Assembly (NCBI RefSeq): GCF_029962605.1
Contig: NZ_CP124750.1
Location: 4,774,001 to 4,838,000, forward strand
From: Serratia sarumanii
GTDB lineage: Bacteria; Pseudomonadota; Gammaproteobacteria; Enterobacterales; Enterobacteriaceae
Length of the DNA stretch: 64,000 nt
Reading direction: 5' to 3'
The notes under the pieces were generated by a model, which had not been told where the DNA came from, ran no database searches, and worked only from the letters and a program-made list of their open reading frames with translations. Numbering within the stretch: position 1 is the first letter of the stretch; each line of letters starts with the position of its first letter. Positions 1 to 8,939 of the stretch are shown here, one piece after another. The position numbers were made by a program, and so were the translations under genes.

Positions 1-165
1 CACCAGGCACAGCTCCTTGTCACCGCACTCCAGCTGCAGCGACTGCCCGGCGGCCAGGCGATAAACGTCGAAACCGACATAGCGCCACCCGGCATTTTCC
101 GGCGTCACGTGCTGAATACGCCCCTCGGCGTTCGGCGTCTGACATTTGGCAAGCAGTGAAGACAT
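1..165 (-). CDS. iolB: 5-deoxy-glucuronate isomerase IolB (partial)
   Basis: Only the first 55 codons are in the window; the 3' end lies beyond position 1. IolB converts 5-deoxy-glucuronate to 2-deoxy-5-keto-gluconate in the cytosolic myo-inositol pathway. The visible N-terminus (MSSLLAK, then HVTPENAGWRYVGFDVYRL) is the characteristic start of the IolB family. The start is set by an AGGAGA ribosome site just upstream of the ATG at 165. It follows iolA on the same strand with a 77-nt gap that holds a strong hairpin, so the two are probably one transcript. The call rests on the N-terminal match and on the iol neighbours. Confidence 0.85.
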   Translation of the reverse strand, partial: MSSLLAKCQTPNAEGRIQHVTPENAGWRYVGFDVYRLAAGQSLQLECGDKELCLV

Positions 166-195
166 CTCGATTCTCCTGTTAACTCCCCGTGCAAA

Positions 196-222
196 GGCCG
201 TTGCCCCGAAGGAGCAACGGCC
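196..222 (-). other. Intercistronic hairpin between iolA and iolB
   Basis: A perfect 9-bp stem (GGCCGTTGC at 196-204 pairing with GCAACGGCC at 214-222) with a 9-nt loop lies 20 nt after the iolA stop. On the transcribed strand it is followed by only three Ts, so it is a poor intrinsic terminator. It more likely stabilises the iolA message or lowers iolB expression relative to iolA. The structure is seen directly; the function is inferred. Confidence 0.5.
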
Positions 223-242
223 CGCTCATACTTTGCGATCGC

Positions 243-1748
<1,506 letters not shown>

Positions 1749-2304
1749 GTCACGCCCTCTTTTCAAGTCCGCTGTCGCCTGGCCACTCGCCGGCGGCGCG
1801 GCGTTAATCGTCCCGCTCGCCAAACCCCGTCGGCAAGCCGGCTACATCCTGACCGGATGCAGCAAACTCTATTTCATTGAAAAAAAAATTTCAAATAAAT
1901 TGTTTTGAAAAATTTGTTTTTAGTGCGTGAGGTCGCAATTTTGCGGTGTCGATCGGGTTGGCGCTTTCATTACCGCGCCAGGGAAAGCGTAACGGCGCAG
2001 GAGAAACCAGGGGCAATACACACTGACTTTGCTACAGAAAACCCGCACCGCGCCTGCCCTGTCGCCGTTACCGCCCGCCCCAGAACGCCCAAGGCGCCCG
2101 GATCGCGCGTGACGGTTTTTTTTGAACTGGATCTAAAAATCAATATTCCATTATTCACTAATTATGAAATAAATGTTCTTGTTTGTTCCAGCATTTATCG
2201 ACGACATCGCCTTGATGACAGGCACGGTTCACACCCTTCCGCTCGCCCTCTTCCCGATAACCCAACCGTGCGGACGGAAGCCAGGATAAAAATCGGAGCA
2301 ACAC
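1749..2304. promoter_or_regulatory. Divergent iol promoter region
   Basis: This 556-bp gap separates leftward iolA from the rightward transporter gene. Two AT-rich blocks (about 1865-1925 and 2110-2200) flank a GC-rich middle and are the likely promoter zones for each direction. Open frames through it (for example 1905-2321) have no ribosome site and no recognisable protein. No RNA gene was seen. Confidence 0.5.
1877..1894. promoter_or_regulatory. Candidate IolR-type operator (TTGAAA-N6-TTTCAA)
   Basis: A perfect inverted repeat, TTGAAA then six As then TTTCAA, lies about 130 nt upstream of iolA. A related GAAAAATTT tract follows at about 1907-1915, and a TGAAATAAATGTTC motif lies near the transporter promoter (about 2164-2177). 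Enterobacterial inositol loci are commonly repressed by the RpiR-type protein IolR, which makes this a plausible operator. No regulator gene is in the window, and an A/T tract of this kind could arise by chance. Confidence 0.3.
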
Positions 2305-3747
2305 ATGTCATATCAGCGTAAGCACAATACCGGCTACATATTGCGAATTTGCGGCATCGCCGCCCTGGGCGGCATTCTGTTCGGCTACGATACCGCCGTG
2401 ATCTCCGGCGCGATCGAAGCGCTGAAAACCTATTTCAATCTCAGCCCGGCCGAAACCGGTTGGGCAGTCTCCAACGTGGTGATCGGCTGCGTGGTCGGCG
2501 CCTTCGCCGCCGGGCCGCTAGCGGCGCGCTGGGGCCGTAAAAAGGCGCTGATGCTGGCGGCGCTGCTGTTCACCGTTTCCGCCGTCGGCGCAGCCTTGGC
2601 CCCGACCTTCACCTGGTTCGTCATCTACCGCATCATCGGCGGGCTGGCGGTCGGCATCGCCGCCACCGTGTCGCCGATGTACATGTCGGAAGTGTCGCCA
2701 AAGGACATGCGCGGGCGCGCGCTCAGTATGCAGCAGTTCGCCATCGTGTTCGGTCAGATCGTGATTTTCTACGTCAACTTCAAAATCGCCAGCCTCGCCA
2801 GCGAAGCCTGGCTGGTGGAAATGGGCTGGCGCTGGATGTTCGCCTCGGGCGTCATCCCCTGCATTCTGTTCTGCATCCTGGTGTTCGTCATTCCTGAGTC
2901 GCCGCGCTGGAACGTGATGATGGGCCGCGACGATCAGGCGCTGGCGATGTTGACCAAGGTTTCCAACGCCGCCCACGCGCAGAATCTGCTGAAAGAAATC
3001 AAAGACTCGCTGCAGCAGGATCAACAGCAGCGGCATCGGAAGCTGAACTACGGCGATGTGCGGGTGCGTTTCATCCTGTTCGTCGGCTGCATGATCGCCA
3101 TGCTGCAGCAGGTGACCGGCGTCAACGTAATGATGTATTACGCGCCGGTGGTGCTGAAAACCGTCACCGAAAACGCGCAGGAAGCGCTGTTTCAGACCAT
3201 CTGGATCGGCGTGCTGCAGCTGGTCGGTTCGGTCATCGGCGCCATGCTGATGGATCGCATGGGCCGCATTCCGCTGATGCGTTACGGCACGCTGGGCGCC
3301 ATCGCCGGCCTGCTGCTCACCTCGTACGCGCTCTACACTCAGGCCACCGGCTATTTCGCGCTGTTCGGCATGCTGTTCTTCATGGTGTTTTATGCGCTGT
3401 CCTGGGGCGTCGGCGCCTGGGTGCTGGTGTCGGAAATCTTCCCGAACCGCATGCGCGCGCAGGGGATGAGCATCGCCGTCGGCTGCATGTGGGTCGCTAA
3501 CTTCGCGGTGTCGCAGTCGTTCCCGATGATCAACGACCACCCTTACCTGTTCTCGCATTTCCACGGCGCCTTCCCGATGTGGATCTTCGCCGCCTGCTGC
3601 CTGTTCAGCTACTGGTTCATCGGCCGCTATATTCCGGAAACCAAAGGCGTCTCGCTGGAAAAAATGGAGCAGGTAGTGCTGGCCAAACGCCACCGCCACC
3701 CCCTGCCCGACGGCAAGCCGCTGCCGCTGGAAAACGGCAAATCCTGA
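2305..3747 (+). CDS. MFS sugar porter, probable myo-inositol/H+ symporter
   Basis: This 480-aa inner-membrane transporter belongs to the sugar porter family of the major facilitator superfamily. The signatures are GYDTAVISGAI in the first helix, RWGRKKAL after helix 2, PESPRW at the end of the first half, GVNVMMYYAP in helix 7 and ETKGVSLEKME at the C-terminus. There are twelve predicted helices. Its place between iolA and iolI suggests that it imports inositol, like IolT, although galactose or xylose porters share the same signatures. The ATG at 2305 has GGAGC upstream. iolI follows after 32 nt, probably co-transcribed. Confidence 0.85.
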   Translation: MSYQRKHNTGYILRICGIAALGGILFGYDTAVISGAIEALKTYFNLSPAETGWAVSNVVIGCVVGAFAAGPLAARWGRKKALMLAALLFTVSAVGAALAPTFTWFVIYRIIGGLAVGIAATVSPMYMSEVSPKDMRGRALSMQQFAIVFGQIVIFYVNFKIASLASEAWLVEMGWRWMFASGVIPCILFCILVFVIPESPRWNVMMGRDDQALAMLTKVSNAAHAQNLLKEIKDSLQQDQQQRHRKLNYGDVRVRFILFVGCMIAMLQQVTGVNVMMYYAPVVLKTVTENAQEALFQTIWIGVLQLVGSVIGAMLMDRMGRIPLMRYGTLGAIAGLLLTSYALYTQATGYFALFGMLFFMVFYALSWGVGAWVLVSEIFPNRMRAQGMSIAVGCMWVANFAVSQSFPMINDHPYLFSHFHGAFPMWIFAACCLFSYWFIGRYIPETKGVSLEKMEQVVLAKRHRHPLPDGKPLPLENGKS

Positions 3748-3779
3748 TCTCTCAACCCTGACCGCTGGAGTAATGCCTC

Positions 3780-4616
3780 ATGACCATTGCACTGGACCGC
3801 TTCTGCATTAACCGCAAAATCGCGCCGAATCTCGATCTGGACAGTTTTTTCCGCCTGGTGAAACGCTGCGGGCTCAGTAAGGTTGAGCTGCGCAACGATA
3901 TGCCCAGCGGCAAGGTGACCGACGATCTGAGCGACGCGCAGCTCAATGCGCTCGCTGCGCAATACGGCATCGAGATCGTCACGATCAACGCCCTCGGCAT
4001 GTTCAATCTGATGGACAACCCGGCGGCGCTGCAGCAGCGCGCCGAAGCGTTGCTGGCGCAGGCGCAGGCCATCCACAGCCGGGCGCTGGTGCTGTGCCCG
4101 CACTGCAGCGCCGATGACACGCGCAGCGAGCAGCAAAAACGCGACGACACCCTCGCCGCGCTGCGGCTGCTGGCGCCGCTGTTTGCCCGCTATGGCGTGC
4201 AGGGGTACGTCGAGCCGCTGGGCTTCGGCATCAGCTCGCTGCGATCGTCGCTGCTGACCCAGGCGCTCATCCGCGATTCGGGCGCGCCGTACCGCATCGT
4301 GCTCGATACTTTCCACCACTATTTAAGCGGTGTGGCGCAGGCCGACTTCGACGCGCAGATCCAGGTGGCGCAGATCGGCCTGGTGCATCTGTCCGGCGTG
4401 GAGGATGGGCGGGATAAAGGCGCGCTGAGCGACGAAGAGCGCATCATGTTGAGCGAGGGCGATCGGCTGGAGAGCCGCCGCCAGGTGCAAAACCTGGAAC
4501 GCCTGGGCTACACCGGCGTCTATGCCTTCGAGCCCTTCTCTTCGCAGCTGGACAGCTGGAGCGAGGCGGATATCGAACGGGAAATCCGCCAGAGCATCGC
4601 CCTGCTGCAAGGGTAA
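3780..4616 (+). CDS. iolI: Inosose isomerase IolI (TIM-barrel sugar isomerase/epimerase)
   Basis: This 278-aa TIM-barrel protein is of the AP-endonuclease-2/xylose-isomerase-like family, the same length as Bacillus subtilis IolI. IolI interconverts scyllo-inosose and 1-keto-D-chiro-inositol. The four expected metal ligands are visible: Glu145 (VEPLG), Asp176 (LDTFH), His203 (VHLSG) and Glu251 (FEPFS). A GGAG site lies 9 nt before the ATG. It is the last gene of the rightward iol unit and is followed at once by a terminator. The family is certain; the exact substrate is inferred from context. Confidence 0.82.
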   Translation: MTIALDRFCINRKIAPNLDLDSFFRLVKRCGLSKVELRNDMPSGKVTDDLSDAQLNALAAQYGIEIVTINALGMFNLMDNPAALQQRAEALLAQAQAIHSRALVLCPHCSADDTRSEQQKRDDTLAALRLLAPLFARYGVQGYVEPLGFGISSLRSSLLTQALIRDSGAPYRIVLDTFHHYLSGVAQADFDAQIQVAQIGLVHLSGVEDGRDKGALSDEERIMLSEGDRLESRRQVQNLERLGYTGVYAFEPFSSQLDSWSEADIEREIRQSIALLQG

Positions 4617-4644
4617 AAAAACGGCCTCCGCGGAGGCCGTTTTT
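4615..4644. terminator. Bidirectional intrinsic terminator iolI / fetB
   Basis: A perfect 20-nt palindrome (ACGGCCTCCG then CGGAGGCCGT, 4621-4640) is flanked by seven As on the left and by Ts on the right. It can end both the rightward iolI transcript and the leftward fetAB transcript, whose last stop is 8 nt away. Confidence 0.9.
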
Positions 4645-4651
4645 CATGGCG

Positions 4652-5425
4652 TTACTTCAGGTTGCCGACCACCAGCTGGTGGCGCGCGTTGTAAAACTTA
4701 CGGTAGGCCAGATAGCAGGCGATGATGGTCGACAGGCTGGCGGTGGAAAGCAGCATGAAGGTCACCATAATCTGGTATTTGATCGCTTTCACCGGGTCGA
4801 TGCCGGCGAAGATCAGCCCGGACATCATGCCCGGCAGGCTGACCAGCCCAACGGTTTTCGCCGAATCCACGGTCGGGATCAGCGAAGCGCGGATACTGTC
4901 GCGGATCAGCGCCGCCGAAGCGAACTTGGGCGTCGCCCCCAGGCTGAGCATCTCCTGAATCTTCTGCTGTTCGCTTTTGAAACGCTGGCCGAGGTTGGTG
5001 TAGCACAATCCCACCGCCACCATGGCGTTACCGGCGATCATCCCGGAGATGGGGATTACCTGCATCGGCGTAAATTCGATGGAGCCAGTCAAGACCAGCA
5101 CCGCCAGCGTCAGCACCGCGCCGGTGGTGATGGCGATAAACGACGTCACGAACGCGTGTTCGACGTACTTGCTGCGTTTCTTGGCGTTGTAGGCCGCGTT
5201 AAAGCAGATGAACAGCACCATCAACACGGTGAGCACCGCGTTATCCAGATCGAAAATGTACTTCAGCACGTAGCCGACGATGATCAGCTGCACCACCGCG
5301 CGGCAGATGCTCCAGATAATGTCCTTTTCCAGCGCCAGCTTTTCCCGGTGGCTGATCAGAATGGCGACCACCACCAGGAGCATCGACAAGCCTAAGGATT
5401 CGTTGGTGATGTTATGCTGATTCAT
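4652..5425 (-). CDS. fetB: Iron efflux ABC transporter permease FetB
   Basis: This 257-aa polytopic inner-membrane protein belongs to the UPF0014 (YbbM/FetB) family. About seven hydrophobic segments span the sequence, and the conserved core 'PISGMIAGNAM ... SLGAT' near residues 125-165 is present. With FetA it exports iron and limits peroxide stress in E. coli. An AGGAG site precedes the ATG. The start overlaps the fetA stop by 14 nt, so translation is probably coupled. Length and sequence are typical of the family. Confidence 0.9.
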   Translation of the reverse strand: MNQHNITNESLGLSMLLVVVAILISHREKLALEKDIIWSICRAVVQLIIVGYVLKYIFDLDNAVLTVLMVLFICFNAAYNAKKRSKYVEHAFVTSFIAITTGAVLTLAVLVLTGSIEFTPMQVIPISGMIAGNAMVAVGLCYTNLGQRFKSEQQKIQEMLSLGATPKFASAALIRDSIRASLIPTVDSAKTVGLVSLPGMMSGLIFAGIDPVKAIKYQIMVTFMLLSTASLSTIIACYLAYRKFYNARHQLVVGNLK

Positions 5426-6089
5426 GCTGTTGCTCCTGTTGCTCGGCGCCGTGCGCGCGCAGGGTGATCACCTCGTCCGCATGCGCTATCTCTTCGGTAT
5501 CGTGCGTCACCCACAGCACCGCCAGCCGGTGCTCCGCCACCAGCTGATGCACTATCTCATTGACGTTGCGCTTATTTTCCTCGTCCAGCGCACTGGTGAT
5601 CTCATCGAGCAACAGCACCCGGGGCATAAACTGCAGGTTGCGGATCAGGGACACGCGCTGCTTCTCCCCGCCGGACAGCTCATTGATGCTTTTGGTCAGC
5701 ATCGCCTCCGGCAGCCCGAAACGCGCCAGATCGGCCTGCATTTTTCGTTCATCCGGCGACTGTTGACGGATCTGGTAGGGCAGCGCCAGATTGTCGTAAA
5801 CCGTATTGCCGAACAGCGCCGGCGTCTGGAAGCAGTAAGAAACCTGTTTGCGATACGCCTCCGGCGACATCTCGGCGATCGCTCGTCCGTCGAAATAGAG
5901 GTTTCCGCTGGTCGGATCCATTAAGGAAGAGATGATTTTCAGCAGGGTGCTTTTCCCGCAGCCGGAAGGTCCGGTGATCAGTTTGAACTCGCCTTCACCC
6001 AGCGTGAAAGAGACGGAGTCCAGGATCACTTGGTTGTCTATTTGATAATGAATATCATCCAATCTCAGTATGTCTTTCTTTTCCTTCAT
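5412..6089 (-). CDS. fetA: Iron efflux ABC transporter ATP-binding protein FetA
   Basis: This 225-aa ABC ATPase shows Walker A GPSGCGKST (about residues 38-46), the Q-loop 'YCFQTP', signature LSGGEKQRV, Walker B 'VLLLDEIT' and the switch His in 'VTHD'. It energises FetB for efflux of iron. It is the promoter-proximal gene of the fetAB pair; the 190-nt region upstream should hold the promoter. The start has GGAG about 11 nt upstream. Confidence 0.9.
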   Translation of the reverse strand: MKEKKDILRLDDIHYQIDNQVILDSVSFTLGEGEFKLITGPSGCGKSTLLKIISSLMDPTSGNLYFDGRAIAEMSPEAYRKQVSYCFQTPALFGNTVYDNLALPYQIRQQSPDERKMQADLARFGLPEAMLTKSINELSGGEKQRVSLIRNLQFMPRVLLLDEITSALDEENKRNVNEIVHQLVAEHRLAVLWVTHDTEEIAHADEVITLRAHGAEQQEQQHESA

Positions 6090-6279
6090 TACGATGCCGG
6101 CTCCCTACACCTGTTCCCGTCTGAGCGATAAGTATATGGCCGCAAAAAACATATTAGCAATGCCTGTGCGGATGGCAGCGAGCGGAGAGGAGGATTGACG
6201 GAGCAAAACGCCCCGTCAAATAATAAATTTTACTAATGATTAGCTGTAGGAATAGTCAAAAGCGACCGCCAGGGTCGAA

Positions 6280-6567
6280 TCACTCTTTTTTTATCGCCGC
6301 CTGTTCGTCGCAGCTGTACCAGCGTAGAGAATTGTTGATGCTGCGGTGGGTGCAGCGAACCTTGCCCTCCTTTTCCAGCGCCAGCAGCAGGGTGCGGGTG
6401 GTATAAATGTTTTCGCCGCATTTATCCGCCAGCTCGCGCGTCTTCGGCCACTGCTCCGGCGGGGGATGCAGGCCCCCGGCCCCTTCCACAAGATCCCGGC
6501 ACAATCCCCGCAACACATCCAGCATCAGCGATTTTCTACTTTCAAACGTTTTCGGCACCTTGGCCAT
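6280..6567 (-). CDS. PapI/FaeA-like fimbrial regulatory protein
   Basis: This is a 95-aa protein. Its second half (about residues 42-85, from 'TRELADKCG' through 'LLLALEKEGKV') matches the small winged-helix PapI/FaeA family, in which the stretch 'LLLLEKEGKVQ' is conserved. PapI-type proteins act with Lrp at GATC-containing sites and control phase variation of the neighbouring pilus operon. The protein is somewhat longer than the usual 70-80 aa, with an extra N-terminal segment. An AGGAGG site sits before the ATG. It diverges from the fimbrial operon beginning at 7684 across 1.1 kb of AT-rich DNA, the same arrangement as papI and papBA. Confidence 0.72.
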   Translation of the reverse strand: MAKVPKTFESRKSLMLDVLRGLCRDLVEGAGGLHPPPEQWPKTRELADKCGENIYTTRTLLLALEKEGKVRCTHRSINNSLRWYSCDEQAAIKKE

Positions 6568-7683
6568 AGCATTCCTCCTGAGTGGTTACTGCTGAGCCCC
6601 CGTTCATGACTGCACGTCAGTGATGCGCAGGGGCATAAATCACGGCGGCGTCCGCGCAAACAACGTTGTTCCGATAAAATAGACCTGGCGCTGTCTATCA
6701 CCGCGCGAATGAATATTTATTAATGAATCCAACCTTTGCCGATAAAATGTCATGCATTGTTCCTCGGATTTTTCACTAGGATTTTTCTGTGCAATTTTTT
6801 TCATGGCTATCATGATATGAAGATGTTTAAACAATCCCATAACGAACTGTGAATACATAATTACCAACATTGTCAACGCATGCGCCTTACATCTGTTAAA
6901 TGCATTAATCGCAGTAATCATTCCATCGTTCATCCTTTGATTATCACTTAGGTCATTATTATGTAATGCCTACGGCATCACCTGCCCTTTTCTGGTTAAT
7001 CACAATGGGTTAAATAACATAAGCGCGTCCAAAAAATAGCATCTGATAAGAATAATCTTCCCCCTGCCTTGTTGTTATTTTTTTGTTAACGACTCTTCGA
7101 CAAACCATCGACAACCCAGGAATAGGCGGTGGAACACCATAGGGACAACTAACCACACAAAATCATACAAAACAAATGCTTATGTTTTTCATTTTGTTTC
7201 ATAAAGAAAATTCTTCAATGTTCGTCAAAGCGTAATATTAGCAAAGCGATATTGCGCATTGTAGGGCAACCGCTATTACAGTCGATCTAATATCTCGCAT
7301 AACCTTATTTATTCAGTCATTTATTCTGGATAATATTTACATACGATCTATTGGTTTTTGATCTTATATTTAACTTTTTCCTTTTGGTTTTATATTCTGA
7401 ATTTGAGTTATTTCAACAAAATCTATTTCCAAGCAATGCTATTGTTTGCAAGAATATTCCCAGCAAAACGCCATACTGATATTCGGGTTTTAAAATCAAA
7501 TAAAACCGACCAAACATCACATAACCATTTCGTTATTAAAAGCAAATAACGAAAAGTGTGCGTATTGCCCAAAGCAAAAGGATCTGGCTCCCATCGCAGT
7601 GCGGCTAACAGGGCGTTGCTGCTCTGCGGGGATTTAGGTGTGCTTTTCTTTTTATTTAAATACTCTCTACAGGAACCTGAGAA
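6568..7683. promoter_or_regulatory. AT-rich fimbrial control region
   Basis: This 1,116-bp gap lies between the PapI-like gene (leftward) and the pilin gene (rightward). It is much richer in A+T than the genes on either side. GATC occurs only at 7284, 7345, 7360 and 7581. A probable pilin promoter lies close to the start, with TATTTAAAT near 7653-7661 and AGGAA before the ATG. No PapB-like gene, invertase or inverted-repeat switch was found. Short frames at 6640-6933 and 7358-7549 have no convincing ribosome site or relatives. Confidence 0.55.
7284..7363. promoter_or_regulatory. Cluster of Dam (GATC) sites, candidate phase switch
   Basis: Three GATC sites fall within 80 bp (7284-7287, 7345-7348, 7360-7363) in otherwise GATC-free AT-rich DNA. 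The middle one sits in ACGATC, the form I recall as favoured by PapI-Lrp; the first reads TCGATC. In pap the two key sites are about 102 bp apart, so the spacing here differs. Function as a methylation-dependent switch is inferred from the adjacent PapI-like gene. Confidence 0.4.
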
Positions 7684-8220
7684 ATGAAACTGAATAAATT
7701 AATGCTGGCGACCGCCATTGCTTTTTCTACCGCCTCCGTTGCACATGCGGCGCCGACCCCGAACCAGGGCAGCGGCACCGTGACCTTTAGCGGTGAAATT
7801 ATCGATGCGCCTTGCAGCATCACGCCGGACTCCGTCGATCAAACCGTCCCGATGGGCCAGATCAGCAGCCGCATCCTGGCCAAAGAAGGCAAATCCAGCG
7901 CCGAACCCTTCAGCATTGAGCTGAAAGACTGCGCGCTCAACACCATGAAAAACGTCAAGGTGACCTTCACCGGCACGCCGGATGCCGTCAACAGCAAATT
8001 GCTGGCGCTGAGCGGTTCCGCCAGCGGCGCGGGCATCGTGATTTACGACCAGCTGCACGCCAAGGAAGTTGAGCTGGGCACCGCAACGGACGGCCAGGGC
8101 CTGAACGAAGGCAACAACGCCCTGAAATTCGCCGCATACCTGCAAGGCAACAGCGCTTCCGGCGCCGTCGTGCCGGGCCAGTTCACCAGCGTGGCGAACT
8201 TTACCCTGGCTTATCAGTAA
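7684..8220 (+). CDS. Major fimbrial subunit (type 1/P-like pilin)
   Basis: This 178-aa secreted pilin has a signal peptide (MKLNKLMLATAIAFSTASVAHA) ending near residue 22. The mature protein has the conserved Cys pair (DAPCSI and LKDCAL), an N-terminal donor strand region and the C-terminal FTLAYQ beta-strand that the chaperone recognises. It should polymerise into the pilus shaft after export by the usher. It is the first gene of the operon and has AGGAA before the ATG. The first position and clean pilin fold support the major-subunit assignment. Confidence 0.88.
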   Translation: MKLNKLMLATAIAFSTASVAHAAPTPNQGSGTVTFSGEIIDAPCSITPDSVDQTVPMGQISSRILAKEGKSSAEPFSIELKDCALNTMKNVKVTFTGTPDAVNSKLLALSGSASGAGIVIYDQLHAKEVELGTATDGQGLNEGNNALKFAAYLQGNSASGAVVPGQFTSVANFTLAYQ

Positions 8221-8308
8221 GCCTCGTTGGGGATGCCGGCGCGGGCATCCCCATGCTTAACGACGCCGGCTCCGGCAAAGGAACCGATCTCGACAGGGAG
8301 AAGCCAGC

Positions 8309-8860
8309 ATGACCATCCATTGGCGAGGCGCATTGCTGATCGCGCTCAGCATCGGCAGCGCTAGCGCCACGGCGAAAACTCAGGGCCACGGCAAAGTCAG
8401 CCTGGGCGGCGAAATCGTCGAAACGCCGTGCAACATCGCCGGCGACAGTTTGGATCAAACCGTTGATTTCGGGCTGGTTTCAATGAGCGACGCCGGGCGA
8501 GATGCCCAGCCGAGCCTCATCGGCAGCCGCCGCCACTTCGCCATCAGGTTGGTGAACTGCGAACTGGCCAGCCAGATAAAGCCCGATTTTATTTATCGCG
8601 CGGCCAACCTCACCTTCAGCGGCATCGCGGATAGCCAAGATCCGCAATGGCTCGCCGTCCATGGCGAGGCGCGCGGCATGGCTATCGAGTTGCTGACCGA
8701 CGCCGGCACCCCGATCCCGCTCGGCAGCACGACGGCGGATTATCTGATCGTTGCCGGCGATAACACGCTGCGCTTTGGCGCCCAGCTGCGCATTCACCCC
8801 GACAGGGCACGGGCGGGCGGTTTCAGCTCATTGGCCAAATTCACCCTGTCTTATCTGTAG
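8309..8860 (+). CDS. Minor fimbrial subunit, PapH-like position
   Basis: This 183-aa pilin has a short signal peptide (MTIHWRGALLIALSIGSASATA), the Cys pair (ETPCNI and LVNCEL) and a C-terminal FTLSYL strand. It follows the major pilin and precedes the usher, the place of the PapH terminator/anchor subunit in P-pilus operons. The anchor role is inferred from position alone. The Shine-Dalgarno is AGGGAG. The gap to the pilin gene is 88 nt and to the usher 79 nt. Confidence 0.78.
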   Translation: MTIHWRGALLIALSIGSASATAKTQGHGKVSLGGEIVETPCNIAGDSLDQTVDFGLVSMSDAGRDAQPSLIGSRRHFAIRLVNCELASQIKPDFIYRAANLTFSGIADSQDPQWLAVHGEARGMAIELLTDAGTPIPLGSTTADYLIVAGDNTLRFGAQLRIHPDRARAGGFSSLAKFTLSYL

Positions 8861-8939
8861 CCGGTTTTCGTTAGGAACGCTGTACAGCATTACGTATTCA
8901 GGTCTTACGGGATGACCTGCTATTAGGCGCGGATTTGCC

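Noticed and set aside
1905..2321. 138-codon frame in the iol promoter region
   Set aside because: No ribosome site, no family, and it runs into the transporter start in another frame.
6640..6933. 97-codon frame in the fimbrial control region
   Set aside because: Start abuts an AAAGG with no spacing, no relatives recognised, not PapB-like.
7358..7549. 63-codon frame before the pilin gene
   Set aside because: AT-rich promoter DNA read as Phe/Tyr/Ile codons; no ribosome site.
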